Shown: positions 7,855 to 15,442, numbered from the stretch's first letter. The stretch is 36,432 nt of DNA from Candidatus Solincola jinzensis (GCA_015711875.1 JACVJG010000001.1:1-36432), one strand, 5' to 3'. Notes: a model not told the origin generated them from the sequence alone. Numbers and translations: made by a program.

Positions 7855-8343
7855 ATGATGGAAGCAAACGCGCCGGGTGGGGAAATAAGGAAAGGGACCG
7901 CGAGACGCGGAGTATTCCGCAGTTTTTTCACCAAGAAGCTGGAGCGTAAGTTCAAGGAAAAAGGCCTGGAGGTCCCCCAGCAGCTCCTCAGCATCATGGA
8001 TATACCCTTCGAGGAATTCACCCACGAGGACAAGGAGATCTACGAGAGCAAGATCAAACCGCTGGCTTTCGTATTCGCAGAACATCTCATGGAGGTATAT
8101 GAGACCATGGGGAAGCCGCGTCGCGGCTGGGAGGAGATGCTGGAGCGCCTGCAACCCTCCCCCATCAAGGTCATCGCCGCCCTGGTCCTTCATGAGGACG
8201 AAAAGGTCGAAAGCCTGCCGGATGAGCCTGATCCCATGGAAGCACTCCCCGAAAACGGCAGGCGCATGGAGAAGATAAGCGTGCGCGTTTACCGCGATAA
8301 GGGGCAATCGCGCGAGCGCTGGTGGGAGAAAAAGATCTTCTGA
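7855..8343 (+). CDS. Hypothetical charged soluble protein
   Basis: This is a 162-residue protein I do not recognise. It is rich in Glu, Lys and Arg, with no signal peptide, membrane segment or Cys pair. The N-terminal 40 residues are basic (RRGVFRSFFTKKLERKFKEK). The middle is probably helical (IPFEEFTHEDKEIYESKIKP and FAEHLMEVYETMGKPRRGW). The C-terminus is Arg/Trp-rich and ends RERWWEKKIF. Coding quality is good, with no frame breaks. Two adjacent ATG codons (7855 and 7858) have GGGAG about 14 bases upstream, so the ribosome-binding site is weak. It is divergent from uppS. The helical, charged character suggests a small regulatory or protein-binding role, but nothing assigns one. Confidence 0.7.
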   Translation: MMEANAPGGEIRKGTARRGVFRSFFTKKLERKFKEKGLEVPQQLLSIMDIPFEEFTHEDKEIYESKIKPLAFVFAEHLMEVYETMGKPRRGWEEMLERLQPSPIKVIAALVLHEDEKVESLPDEPDPMEALPENGRRMEKISVRVYRDKGQSRERWWEKKIF

Positions 8344-8760
8344 GCGAAAGGTGCCTGTTCTGTCGCCTCAACAACTCGCGCCATCGGCATTAAACGGGCC
8401 AGTGGTCTTCCCGCGCTGACGCACGGGATTGATCACCTCGCTGACGCTCTACCAAAGGAACCGCTAACGATCGTTATGTTGCCTCCCTGTATCATATTCT
8501 TGACCGCGACCATCTCCTTCAGGCTTTTGCCGCCGGCCTGCCTTATCGACCCATTTTTTCTGGGCATCTTTTCCTGGGTTTCGGCCGTTTCCGGGCGTTT
8601 AAAGCCACTGCCGGGAAAACGCTTGACGGCGAGGCGAGTATCGAAACCCGATGATGCCTCGGTTGTTGACTGATGGCACGACATGCGCTCACACTCTTGT
8701 AGAGGAGTTGTACAGGCATGATCATAGTTACGCCACCTAAGACCCTGAGGAGGGAAAGCC
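8344..8760. other. Intergenic region with one possible small minus-strand ORF
   Basis: These 417 bases separate the hypothetical gene from the aldolase. They hold a possible 44-codon ORF on the minus strand (8433-8567, listed separately). The last 20 bases contain the strong GAGGAGGG of the aldolase. A TTGACT at about 8665 resembles a -35 element but has no acceptable -10 at 16-18 bases. Confidence 0.4.
8433..8567 (-). CDS. Possible 44-residue small protein
   Basis: A short open frame starts at an ATG (8567) with AGGAAAAG directly upstream and ends in TGA at 8433. The peptide starts MPRKNGSIRQAGGKSLKEM and ends SGSFGRASAR, with a helix-like middle. It stands alone and opposite to its neighbours, and I do not recognise a family. 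The ribosome-binding site is the main evidence; the rest is weak. Confidence 0.3.
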   Translation of the reverse strand: MPRKNGSIRQAGGKSLKEMVAVKNMIQGGNITIVSGSFGRASAR

Positions 8761-9420
8761 ATGCGCGCTGACGACAGGGAAAAGGAGCTGCGTGAAGTAG
8801 TAGTGGAGATAGGCAGGAGGGTGTGGCAGCGCGGCATGGCCTCGGCCAATTCAGGCAATATATCCGCGCGCCTCGACCCTGAGACGGTGTTGATAACACC
8901 GACCCTGGTGAGCAAGGGTTTCATGCGCCCAGAGCAATTGCTGGCGGTGAACCTGCAGGGCGAGGTCCTGCGAGGGGAGGGCTATCCCACTACCGAGACC
9001 CCCATGCACCTACGCATCTACAGGGAGCGCGGGGACATCGGCGGCGTGGTGCATGCCCATCCCCCTGTGGCCACCTCTTTCGCCGTCGCCGGCAAGCCCC
9101 TCGACCTTCACCTCATACCGGAAGCGGTGATCTTCCTCGGCGAGGTGCCCCTGGCCCCTTTCCAGCCCCCCGGTAGCCCGGAACTCGCCGAGTCCCTCGT
9201 TCCCTACCTAGATGACTACGACGCCGTGCTGCTTGAGAACCACGGCGTTATCTGTTGGGGAAGCGACGTCGAGCAGGCCTATCACCGCCTGGAAACGGTG
9301 GAGTTCTGCGCCCAGGTGACTTTGACCGCCCAGCAGATCGGAGGGGCGAGGGAGTTGCCCGCGGAGCCCCTGGAAAACCTTCTCAACATACGCCGCATGA
9401 TGAAAAAGCGCGACCGCTGA
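8761..9420 (+). CDS. Class II aldolase/adducin family protein (FucA/MtnB-like)
   Basis: This is a 219-residue zinc-dependent aldolase of the L-fuculose-1-phosphate aldolase family; relatives also act in methionine salvage and 5-deoxyribose disposal. Visible motifs are SANSGNIS (28-35), the phosphate-binding TPTLVSKG (46-53), catalytic Glu79 in TTETPMH, zinc ligands His98 and His100 in HAHPP, and His161 in LLENHG. GAGGAGGG six bases upstream fixes the start. Substrate cannot be told: no kinase or isomerase of a sugar pathway is adjacent. The last 64 bases of the gene up to the final codons are repeated 133 bases downstream. The second copy would give an alternative C-terminus ending KNRRSDIR instead of KKRDR. 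Confidence 0.9.
   Translation: MRADDREKELREVVVEIGRRVWQRGMASANSGNISARLDPETVLITPTLVSKGFMRPEQLLAVNLQGEVLRGEGYPTTETPMHLRIYRERGDIGGVVHAHPPVATSFAVAGKPLDLHLIPEAVIFLGEVPLAPFQPPGSPELAESLVPYLDDYDAVLLENHGVICWGSDVEQAYHRLETVEFCAQVTLTAQQIGGARELPAEPLENLLNIRRMMKKRDR
9344..9407 (+). repeat. Gene-tail direct repeat A, copy 1 (inside the aldolase)
   Basis: A 64-base segment from the 3' end of the aldolase is repeated at 9477-9540. The two copies differ at one base, a synonymous Pro codon change (ccc to cct). Confidence 0.95.
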
Positions 9421-9476
9421 CGCTCCGGCACCGGAGGTCGGGTTCGCGGCGGAACTAGGGGCGTGGCGAGGGTAAC

Positions 9477-9540
9477 GGGCGAGGGAGTTGCCCGCGGAGC
9501 CTCTGGAAAACCTTCTCAACATACGCCGCATGATGAAAAA
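9477..9540 (+). repeat. Gene-tail direct repeat A, copy 2 (downstream of the aldolase)
   Basis: This is the second copy of the aldolase tail, 133 bases after the first. Read in the same frame it continues past the repeat and ends at its own TAG (codons KNRRSDIR then stop). Weak similarity also continues beyond the repeat (cgctccg then ccgg in both). It is not preceded by the rest of the gene, so it is either a remnant of a partial tandem duplication or a merged strain variant. Confidence 0.95.
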
Positions 9541-9734
9541 TCGCCGCTCCGACATCCGGTAGCGGTTTCCGTCCTTTGTGGCCTCCTGCTTTGCCGGCCT
9601 GAAGCCGAGCCCGGCAGCAGGTGCTAAATATTCGCCGCCTAGCGCCCGAAAATATGCTTGAAGGGCTTGCGCCCAAGGTGTGGAAACATTTTATCGAGGG
9701 AATATTATATATTAGTGAATTGATGGTAGGTCGG

Positions 9735-9754
9735 CTTGAAACATACATTTCAAG
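9735..9754. promoter_or_regulatory. Inverted repeat CTTGAAA-N6-TTTCAAG, possible operator
   Basis: This is a perfect 7-base inverted repeat with a 6-base spacer in the A/T-rich zone about 190 bases upstream of the membrane protein gene at 9948. The geometry suits a dimeric helix-turn-helix regulator. No regulator gene is adjacent. Confidence 0.45.
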
Positions 9755-9947
9755 CGGGTTTGTGTTGCTTATCCCGGTTTAATTAAAGGATAATGGAATC
9801 GCTGGACTGGGCCGGCTGGAGGAGGTGATACAGCGCGAACTTCGGTCTAAGGGTCTTTTGTCCCATCGCCGAAGGCCGGACCACCTTCGGAATACATTGC
9901 CAACGACCGGCGGCTTCGTCTCACGAGTCCTGTAAGGGGGGGTAGGT

Positions 9948-10499
9948 ATGAACAAGATGGCGCGCAACGCCATCCTCGCGGTCGTCCTGGCCGTGGTGGC
10001 ATTCTTCTGGATCTGGCTCTTCGACTACCTGGGCGCCAAGGCCTACTGGGTGGCGCTGGTCTCCTTCGGGGTGTGCCTGGCCTACGGCGACGCCCTGGCG
10101 CGCTCCCTGCCCTGGATGACCCTGGGGAGCGTGGTGGGGGTGCTTCTGGGCATGCTCACCTTCTACCTCTTCATGCTGGTGTTCCCGCTCTACTACGGCC
10201 TCTCGGTGGCCATCGCCGGGGCCATCTTCATCCTGGTGGCGGGGCTCATCTCCATCCCCAGGCTCAGGGAGATGCTCCCCATGCTCCTGGTGGGCTGGGG
10301 CTGCTTTCTGGGGGCGGTGGCCCGCTTCGACTACCTGCTGGCGGAAAAGCCGGTGGAGGCCATCCACCGCGCCGCCACCACCCTGATCGGCACCATCCTC
10401 TCCCTGCTGGTGGGCCTGCTGGTGGCAGCGGTGCTCAACGCCCTGCTGCTCTCCCCCGCCAGGGCCGCGGCCGCGGAAGTCACGGCCGCCTCGGAGTGA
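9948..10499 (+). CDS. Small multi-pass membrane protein (DUF1097-like)
   Basis: This 183-residue protein has about five to six hydrophobic helices, starting with AILAVVLAVVAFFWIWLFDY. The C-terminal tail is Ala-rich and presumably cytoplasmic. Length, helix pattern and Gly-rich segments (GSVVGVLLGML, GWGCFLGAVARFDY) are reminiscent of the DUF1097/YcdZ inner-membrane family, but I cannot confirm this. The start has AAGGGGGG upstream of the ATG. It ends 9 bases before the ATG of the large repeat protein, so the two are almost certainly cotranscribed. The pairing suggests a membrane partner for that surface protein, for example in export or anchoring; this is inference from position only. Confidence 0.75.
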   Translation: MNKMARNAILAVVLAVVAFFWIWLFDYLGAKAYWVALVSFGVCLAYGDALARSLPWMTLGSVVGVLLGMLTFYLFMLVFPLYYGLSVAIAGAIFILVAGLISIPRLREMLPMLLVGWGCFLGAVARFDYLLAEKPVEAIHRAATTLIGTILSLLVGLLVAAVLNALLLSPARAAAAEVTAASE

Positions 10500-10508
10500 G
10501 GGGTGGTG

Positions 10509-13391
10509 ATGGAGATGAGGCGCGTGCGTCGTTTCGGAAAAGCCGGTGCCGGCGTCCTGTTCGCGGCCGTTCTCATCTTGTCGCTGCTGACGGTGTTTCC
10601 CGCTGCCGGCGCGGATAGCGGCGATGACCCTATCGAGGTGCTGAGTTCCGAGGCGGTCATCCTGGACACCAACCACAAGGGCGCCATCGAGAAGGGAAGG
10701 GTGATAACCTTCTTCGGCCTCAAGGGCGAGGGCAACGTGGATGTGCGCAAGGAAGCGGCCTTGCCGAGGGGCGGAAAGTGGCAGGGGGTCAAGGGGTTCA
10801 CCACCCCGGTGGTGGATGGCGATTACCTGGTATGGAAGGGATTGGAAGTAAAGGGCAACGCCAATTACCTCAGTTCCGTGACGCTGGGGGATGAGCAGGT
10901 TAGGGAGGTCAGGATGCGCATCCCCCTGGATATCGAATATATCTACGAGTGGAACGGCGAGATCATCTCCGATCCCAATGAGATTACGGGCCAGGACGGC
11001 CACTTCAAGATCTACCTCAGGATGAAGAACACCAGCAAGGAGAAAAGGACGCTGGAGTACGAGGACCCCGAAACAGGCGAGATCAAGACCGAGGAGGTGG
11101 AGACGTACCTTCCTCTGGTGATACTCCCCTATGATTGGTATTTCCCCAACGACGTCTTCTTCGACCTTAAGGCCGACCCCACGGGGGTGGTGGTGCCTCT
11201 CCCGGAGCATTATCAGGTGGGATGGTCCATACCTCTCTTTCCCCCGGCCACCGAGGAAAGCCATACCATCTGGGTGGAGGCGGATGTGAAGGATTTTCAG
11301 ATGCCCCCCCTGGTGCTCTCCGCCAACTTCATCTTCCCACAGACCAACCAGCGCGATACCCTGCCGGAGTTCATCATCGGCTTGAAGATGCTCTTCGACG
11401 GGGTCAGGCAGATCCGCGACGGGTTGGGGTCGGAGGAGACCGAGGATACCCTGCTATATGGCATCCACGCCATAAACGACGGGTTGCGGCAGATGGCCTC
11501 CGGATTGCCGGAGGCGCGAGCCGCGCTGGACGAGCAGCTCATACCCGGCGTGGAGCAGGCGGTGGCCGGTATCGGTGACCCCGGAACCCCTGATACCCTG
11601 AGCTACGCCATAGATGCCACCTCCGTGGGATTGATGACCATGTTGGGAGGGATCGGAGGGCGCGATGTCGCCAATACCGCGCTCTTCGCCATCAACGCCA
11701 TGAGCCAGGGATTGCGGGAGATGGCCTCCGGTATCGGCTCCAGCGACACCCCGGACACGCTGCTCTTCGGCGTGGACCAGGCTTCCGCGGGTCTGGAGGA
11801 GATGGCGCGAGGAATAGGAGACGCGGCCATGCAGGATACCCTCCTCTACGCCATGAACGAGATGAGGAAAGGCCTGAGCCAGATAAAGGAGGGTATAGGG
11901 TCGGCGCGTACCGACCCCAGCCTCCTCTACGCCATGAGCGAGATGAAGAAGGGCTTGCAGGAGGCGAGCCTCGGCATCGGCTCCGCCAGTACGCCCGACA
12001 CCCTGCTTTACGGCGTCGCCGCTATGGCGGACGGCCTGCAGCAGATCCTCGAGGGCATCGGCTCGGAAAGCACCCCGGACACCCTGCTCTACGGCGTCTC
12101 GGAGATCTCCCGGGGCATAAGCAGCGGAGACCCCTCCAACCCCGGGCTCCTGGAGGGCTTAAAGGAGATGGCAAGCGGCGTTTCGGAGATGTACGCGCAG
12201 ACCTCGGTGGGAAGCGAGTTGTGGTCGGGCCTCGAGCTCATAAGAGTACTGGCCTTCTGGACCGGTCCCATCGTCGACCAGTTACAACAGGGCCTCATCC
12301 TTCGCAACGACCCCGACAACCCCTCCCTGCATTACGGCCTCGGCCTGATGCTTGAGGGCTTGAGGGAGATGCTGGCGGGCATCGGCTCCCCGGAGACCAA
12401 GGACACCCTGCTCTATGGGCTTAACGAGGTGCGGAAGGGCTTGCTGGAGATCAAGGAGGGGATAGGAGGAAGAGAAAAACTCCTTTATGCCGCGACCCAG
12501 ATAAGGGGAGGCCTGGAGGAACTGAAGCGAGGTATAGGGGATGTAAACCAGAATCCCTCTCTGCTCTTCGCCGTGAACGAGGTGGAGAAGGGGCTGAACG
12601 AGATAAGGAACGGCATAGGGGATCCCACCGCCAACCCCTCCCTTTTGTATGCCGTGGCCCAGGTGGAGAACGGGCTCAAGCTCATGAAGGCCGGAATCGG
12701 TTCCGCCAACAAGGAGGAGACCCTGCTGTACGCCATGTCCGCCATGGGGGATGGGCTCATGCGCATCAAGGAGGGTATCGGCAGCGAGAACACCGCTGAT
12801 TCCCTTCTCTACGCTCTCGCTCAGGTAGGCAACGGCCTGGAGCTCATGAAGTCGGGCATCGGAGCGGAGGGGGCTCCCAATACCCTGCTCTACGCCATGG
12901 CCCAGGTCCAGCACGGGCTGCACCGCATGAAGACCGGCCTTTCCAGCGGCGACATGAACGATCCCGGTCTCAAGGAAGGCCTGATGATGATCTCTTCCGG
13001 CCTGGGTGAGGCCATATCCGGGCTGGGTTCCGCTACCACGCCGGACACTCTGCTTTACGGCGCCGACCAGGTGGAGTCTGGCCTGAAAAGGGTCTCTGAG
13101 GAAGGGATCGACGCCATGTACGAGGGCCTGGCCGGAAACCTCGCCCAGCTCTACCTCACAGAATCACAGCTGGAGGCCATAAAACGGCGCGGTGAGGAGT
13201 TCGACCATATCCTGGGGCGCGCGGAGGAGGCGGAGAACGGCCTCGCCTTCATCTACCAGACGCCGCCCACCTACAACTACAATGAGGGGTCGAAGAAAAG
13301 TTGGGTGGTGGCGGGCATACTCTCCCTCCTCGTGATCGCGGCCACACTCTCTATAGGCTTTGCGACCCGCCGTAAGCCGGTTCTGGGCTGA
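10509..13391 (+). CDS. Large surface protein with ~17 tandem 27-residue repeats
   Basis: This protein has about 960 residues. A Sec signal peptide (basic MEMRRVRRF, then a hydrophobic core ending FPAAGA) precedes a 270-residue beta-rich domain containing ITGQDGHFKIYLRMKNTSK. That motif recurs in Gram-positive membrane proteins annotated with Leu-x-x-Gly heptad repeats (YhgE-like). From about residue 300 to 890 come roughly seventeen units of the form GIGSxxTPDTLLYGxxxMxxGLxxMxx, most exactly 27 residues. One insertion around 12110-12360 breaks the array. A single transmembrane helix (VVAGILSLLVIAATLSIGFA) and a short basic tail end it, so the array should sit outside the membrane. GTG codons at 10503 and 10506 are alternative starts, but AGGGG is best spaced for the ATG at 10509. 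The function is unknown. Confidence 0.88.
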   Translation: MEMRRVRRFGKAGAGVLFAAVLILSLLTVFPAAGADSGDDPIEVLSSEAVILDTNHKGAIEKGRVITFFGLKGEGNVDVRKEAALPRGGKWQGVKGFTTPVVDGDYLVWKGLEVKGNANYLSSVTLGDEQVREVRMRIPLDIEYIYEWNGEIISDPNEITGQDGHFKIYLRMKNTSKEKRTLEYEDPETGEIKTEEVETYLPLVILPYDWYFPNDVFFDLKADPTGVVVPLPEHYQVGWSIPLFPPATEESHTIWVEADVKDFQMPPLVLSANFIFPQTNQRDTLPEFIIGLKMLFDGVRQIRDGLGSEETEDTLLYGIHAINDGLRQMASGLPEARAALDEQLIPGVEQAVAGIGDPGTPDTLSYAIDATSVGLMTMLGGIGGRDVANTALFAINAMSQGLREMASGIGSSDTPDTLLFGVDQASAGLEEMARGIGDAAMQDTLLYAMNEMRKGLSQIKEGIGSARTDPSLLYAMSEMKKGLQEASLGIGSASTPDTLLYGVAAMADGLQQILEGIGSESTPDTLLYGVSEISRGISSGDPSNPGLLEGLKEMASGVSEMYAQTSVGSELWSGLELIRVLAFWTGPIVDQLQQGLILRNDPDNPSLHYGLGLMLEGLREMLAGIGSPETKDTLLYGLNEVRKGLLEIKEGIGGREKLLYAATQIRGGLEELKRGIGDVNQNPSLLFAVNEVEKGLNEIRNGIGDPTANPSLLYAVAQVENGLKLMKAGIGSANKEETLLYAMSAMGDGLMRIKEGIGSENTADSLLYALAQVGNGLELMKSGIGAEGAPNTLLYAMAQVQHGLHRMKTGLSSGDMNDPGLKEGLMMISSGLGEAISGLGSATTPDTLLYGADQVESGLKRVSEEGIDAMYEGLAGNLAQLYLTESQLEAIKRRGEEFDHILGRAEEAENGLAFIYQTPPTYNYNEGSKKSWVVAGILSLLVIAATLSIGFATRRKPVLG

Positions 13392-13569
13392 GGCGTGAAG
13401 GGGAAGCGAGCGGCGAAAGGCGGCGCCCGCCATGGGCGCCGCCTCCCTTTGCCCGGGAGGCGAGGGGCCCGGACCTTCGCGGCGGCGTGCCCGGGTCGGC
13501 GTAACACGTACCTCGCGACGCGCGTGATCGTCGAAACCGTAATCCATTATGGTGAGACCGCCGATATAC

Positions 13570-13586
13570 CGGTATGGCGGCGATCC
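13570..13586 (+). repeat. 17-base motif shared with 15426-15442, copy 1
   Basis: The sequence CGGTATGGCGGCGATCC occurs here, 320 bases upstream of the Ser/Thr kinase, and again upstream of the GAF histidine kinase. Here it overlaps the palindrome ATACCGGTAT. Confidence 0.5.
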
Positions 13587-13782
13587 TTTTCGGCGAAGGC
13601 GCCCGGGGCGCAAGAGAAGCTCGAACAGCTATTGTCGGTAGGGGAAACCGGGGTCGCCACGCAAGCGCCGTAATCGCGATATGCAGCGGCAACGGAAGGT
13701 CGCCGGCGCTTGTATGGCCGGCTTATGGCCCGCGATTGCCCTGTAAAACGAGGGTTTTTAGGCAGGACTTGGCCGGCGGCGG

Positions 13783-13813
13783 GGTAGCCCAGGCCGTGTT
13801 GGGCCGGGCTACC
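13783..13813 (+). other. Strong two-part hairpin upstream of the Ser/Thr kinase
   Basis: GGTAGCCC (13783-13790) pairs with GGGCTACC (13806-13813), and GGCC (13792-13795) pairs with GGCC (13802-13805) around a GTGTTG loop. This gives 12 base pairs with one bulged A. No T-run follows, so it is not a canonical terminator. It lies 95 bases before the kinase start and may be a leader RNA structure. Confidence 0.5.
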
Positions 13814-13908
13814 GCAGACGAGCGCCAAGGGCCTCTCGGGAGGCCAGACGGCGAGGCCGCGGATGGCTGAAAAAGCGGCGCTTGGTGTAGCGTGGGGGTT
13901 GTCGTGAA

Positions 13909-15321
13909 ATGAGCCAGGAAGGGAAGGGAGAAAAGCGGGGGGAGGTGGCGCTCAAGGGGCGTTACCTCCTGCTGAGGACGCTGGGGCGTGGAGCCATGGG
14001 CACGGTGTTCCTCGCTCACGACTCCGTGATGGACAGGCAGGTGGCGGTGAAGATATTGCGCCTGCCGCAGGGACTTTCCCAGGCGGCGCGCGAGGAGGCG
14101 GTGCAGCGCTTCTACCGCGAGGCGCGCCTTGCAGGAAGGCTCATTCACCCCAATATCGTGGCTACCTTCGACATCGACCGTCATGGCGATCATCATTTCA
14201 TCATCATGGAGTTCATGGAGGGGAAAACCCTGGCCACCGTCCTGGAGGAAGGAGGCCCCCTGGATGAGGCCACTGCACTGAGGGTGGCTCTCCAGGTCTG
14301 CCGCGCGCTGGAACATGCTCACGCCCATGGCGTCGTGCACCGCGATATCAAACCGGGCAACATCTTCATATCCCCGTCCGGGGATGTAAAGGTGGGAGAT
14401 TTCGGCATCGCGCGCTCCGTGGACACCGCCACGGTCACCCAGACGGGGTATTCCATGGGAACGCCTCAATACATGAGCCCCGAACAGGTGCGAGGAGAGC
14501 CTCTCGATCCCCGCTCCGACCTATTCTCGCTCGGGGTGGTGCTCTACGAGATGGTGGCGGGGCGGAACCCCTTTGCCGCCGACTCCCACCCCACGGTGAT
14601 CTACAATATCCTGGAAAAGGAGCCCTCCCTTGACGCGGAAGCGGGTTTTACGCGTCCCGAGGTGAGGGAGATAATCATGAGATCTTTGAGGAAACAGGCG
14701 ATCGCGCGCTACGCGAACGCAAGAGAGATGGCCAGCGATCTTGAGAGGGCTCTGGACGCCATAGGAGGTGGGGCGGAGCAGGGGCTCCCCGTGTCCGCCA
14801 CCCCGGATGCGGTTGGGAGCGCGAACGCTCCGGCGGTTACCGAGAGGGTAGAGCATGGCGGCAGGAGGGAGCAGCGCCACGGGGAATGGCAAAGATGGGC
14901 GGGTTGGGCGGCGGCCCTGCTTGTTGCGGCGGGGGCGGCGCTCGCGGTGATCCTTGTTGCGGTCTCTGACGGCGGGGAAACGGCGACGTCACGACCGTAT
15001 CCTGGGGACACCGTGGAGGCCTTCCTCGTGGCCCTCAGAAAGGGGGATAGCGGCAAAGCTTATGAGCTACTCACACCCAGAGCGCGGGAGGAGCTCGACT
15101 TGGAAGCCCTTACCAGTAGGATGCCCGATGCCGAGTCCTCCGAGGAGATAACGGGGCTAGAGTGCAAGGTGGTAGAGGAGCGGGAACGGAACGTCTTCCT
15201 GGAGGTACGGGCCAGGGGTGCTGGAAAGAAAAGCAACCTCGGCATGTGGGTCCTCTACTGGGATGGGACGAGGTGGCTGGTCGAAAGGCCAGGGATGCTG
15301 GCCTACGCGGCTGGAGGCTGA
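13909..15321 (+). CDS. Ser/Thr protein kinase, PknB-like, with NTF2-like outer domain
   Basis: This is a 470-residue membrane-anchored Hanks-type kinase. The catalytic domain is complete: glycine loop LGRGAMGTVF, Lys48 in VAVKIL, catalytic loop HRDIKPGN (His144, Asp146), DFG with Asp164, and GTPQYMSPEQ. A juxtamembrane segment of about 60 residues leads to one helix (WAAALLVAAGAALAVILVAV). Outside is a domain of about 110 residues (TVEAFLVALRKGDSGKAYEL) of the NTF2/DUF4878 type. There are no PASTA repeats, so muropeptide sensing by PASTA can be excluded. The outer domain resembles that of the zinc-ribbon protein at 4354-5001. GGGGG lies about 10 bases before the ATG. No phosphatase or FHA gene is adjacent. 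Confidence 0.93.
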   Translation: MSQEGKGEKRGEVALKGRYLLLRTLGRGAMGTVFLAHDSVMDRQVAVKILRLPQGLSQAAREEAVQRFYREARLAGRLIHPNIVATFDIDRHGDHHFIIMEFMEGKTLATVLEEGGPLDEATALRVALQVCRALEHAHAHGVVHRDIKPGNIFISPSGDVKVGDFGIARSVDTATVTQTGYSMGTPQYMSPEQVRGEPLDPRSDLFSLGVVLYEMVAGRNPFAADSHPTVIYNILEKEPSLDAEAGFTRPEVREIIMRSLRKQAIARYANAREMASDLERALDAIGGGAEQGLPVSATPDAVGSANAPAVTERVEHGGRREQRHGEWQRWAGWAAALLVAAGAALAVILVAVSDGGETATSRPYPGDTVEAFLVALRKGDSGKAYELLTPRAREELDLEALTSRMPDAESSEEITGLECKVVEERERNVFLEVRARGAGKKSNLGMWVLYWDGTRWLVERPGMLAYAAGG

Positions 15322-15342
15322 GGCGGGGTTGGTTTCCCCGCC
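15322..15342 (+). terminator. GC hairpin directly after the Ser/Thr kinase stop
   Basis: GGCGGGG (15322-15328) and CCCCGCC (15336-15342) form a perfect 7-base stem with a TTGGTTT loop immediately after the stop codon. The position suits a terminator, but no T-run follows, so it may only be an mRNA end-stabilising hairpin. Confidence 0.4.
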
Positions 15343-15425
15343 ACGAGTCTGGCCGCCATCGCCGGACATCGTGTTTATGACATGGGGCCAGCCCATAGCG
15401 CCAATCGGGCCCCTTCTCGTTTTTA

Positions 15426-15442
15426 CGGTATGGCGGCGATCC
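15426..15442 (+). repeat. 17-base motif shared with 13570-13586, copy 2
   Basis: CGGTATGGCGGCGATCC lies 207 bases upstream of the GAF histidine kinase start. The flanking bases differ from copy 1 apart from a partial TA-rich left side. Confidence 0.5.

Larger units (their letters stand above)
9421..9947. other. Intergenic region: repeated aldolase tail, A/T-rich promoter zone and hairpins
   Basis: After the repeated aldolase tail (9477-9540) there is an A/T-rich zone (about 9690-9780, including ggaatattatatattag) that stands out from the GC-rich surroundings. It contains a 7-6-7 inverted repeat at 9735-9754. A second hairpin, CCGAAGG (9869-9875) with CCTTCGG (9884-9890), lies in the probable leader of the next operon. 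It has no T-run, so it is not a standard terminator. No gene is visible. Confidence 0.5.
13392..13908. other. Intergenic region with strong hairpin and dyad motif
   Basis: These 517 bases between the repeat protein and the Ser/Thr kinase hold no credible gene. They contain the palindrome ATACCGGTAT (13566-13575) within CCGCC/GGCGG arms, a 17-base motif shared with the region upstream of the next kinase, and a long two-part hairpin at 13783-13813. A structured leader or small RNA is possible. Confidence 0.45.

Noticed and set aside
9921..11264. 447-codon open frame on the minus strand
   Set aside because: It is His/Gln/Gly-rich shadow sequence opposite the membrane protein and the repeat protein, which have strong coding features.
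10503..13391. Array of 81-base DNA repeats as a CRISPR-like or mobile repeat
   Set aside because: The periodicity is at protein level within one open frame; the DNA copies are diverged at synonymous sites.
13600..13820. c-di-GMP riboswitch upstream of the Ser/Thr kinase
   Set aside because: A gggaaacc string, an acgcaag string and the GGTAGCCC hairpin looked suggestive, but order, spacing and the GAAA tetraloop do not fit the consensus.
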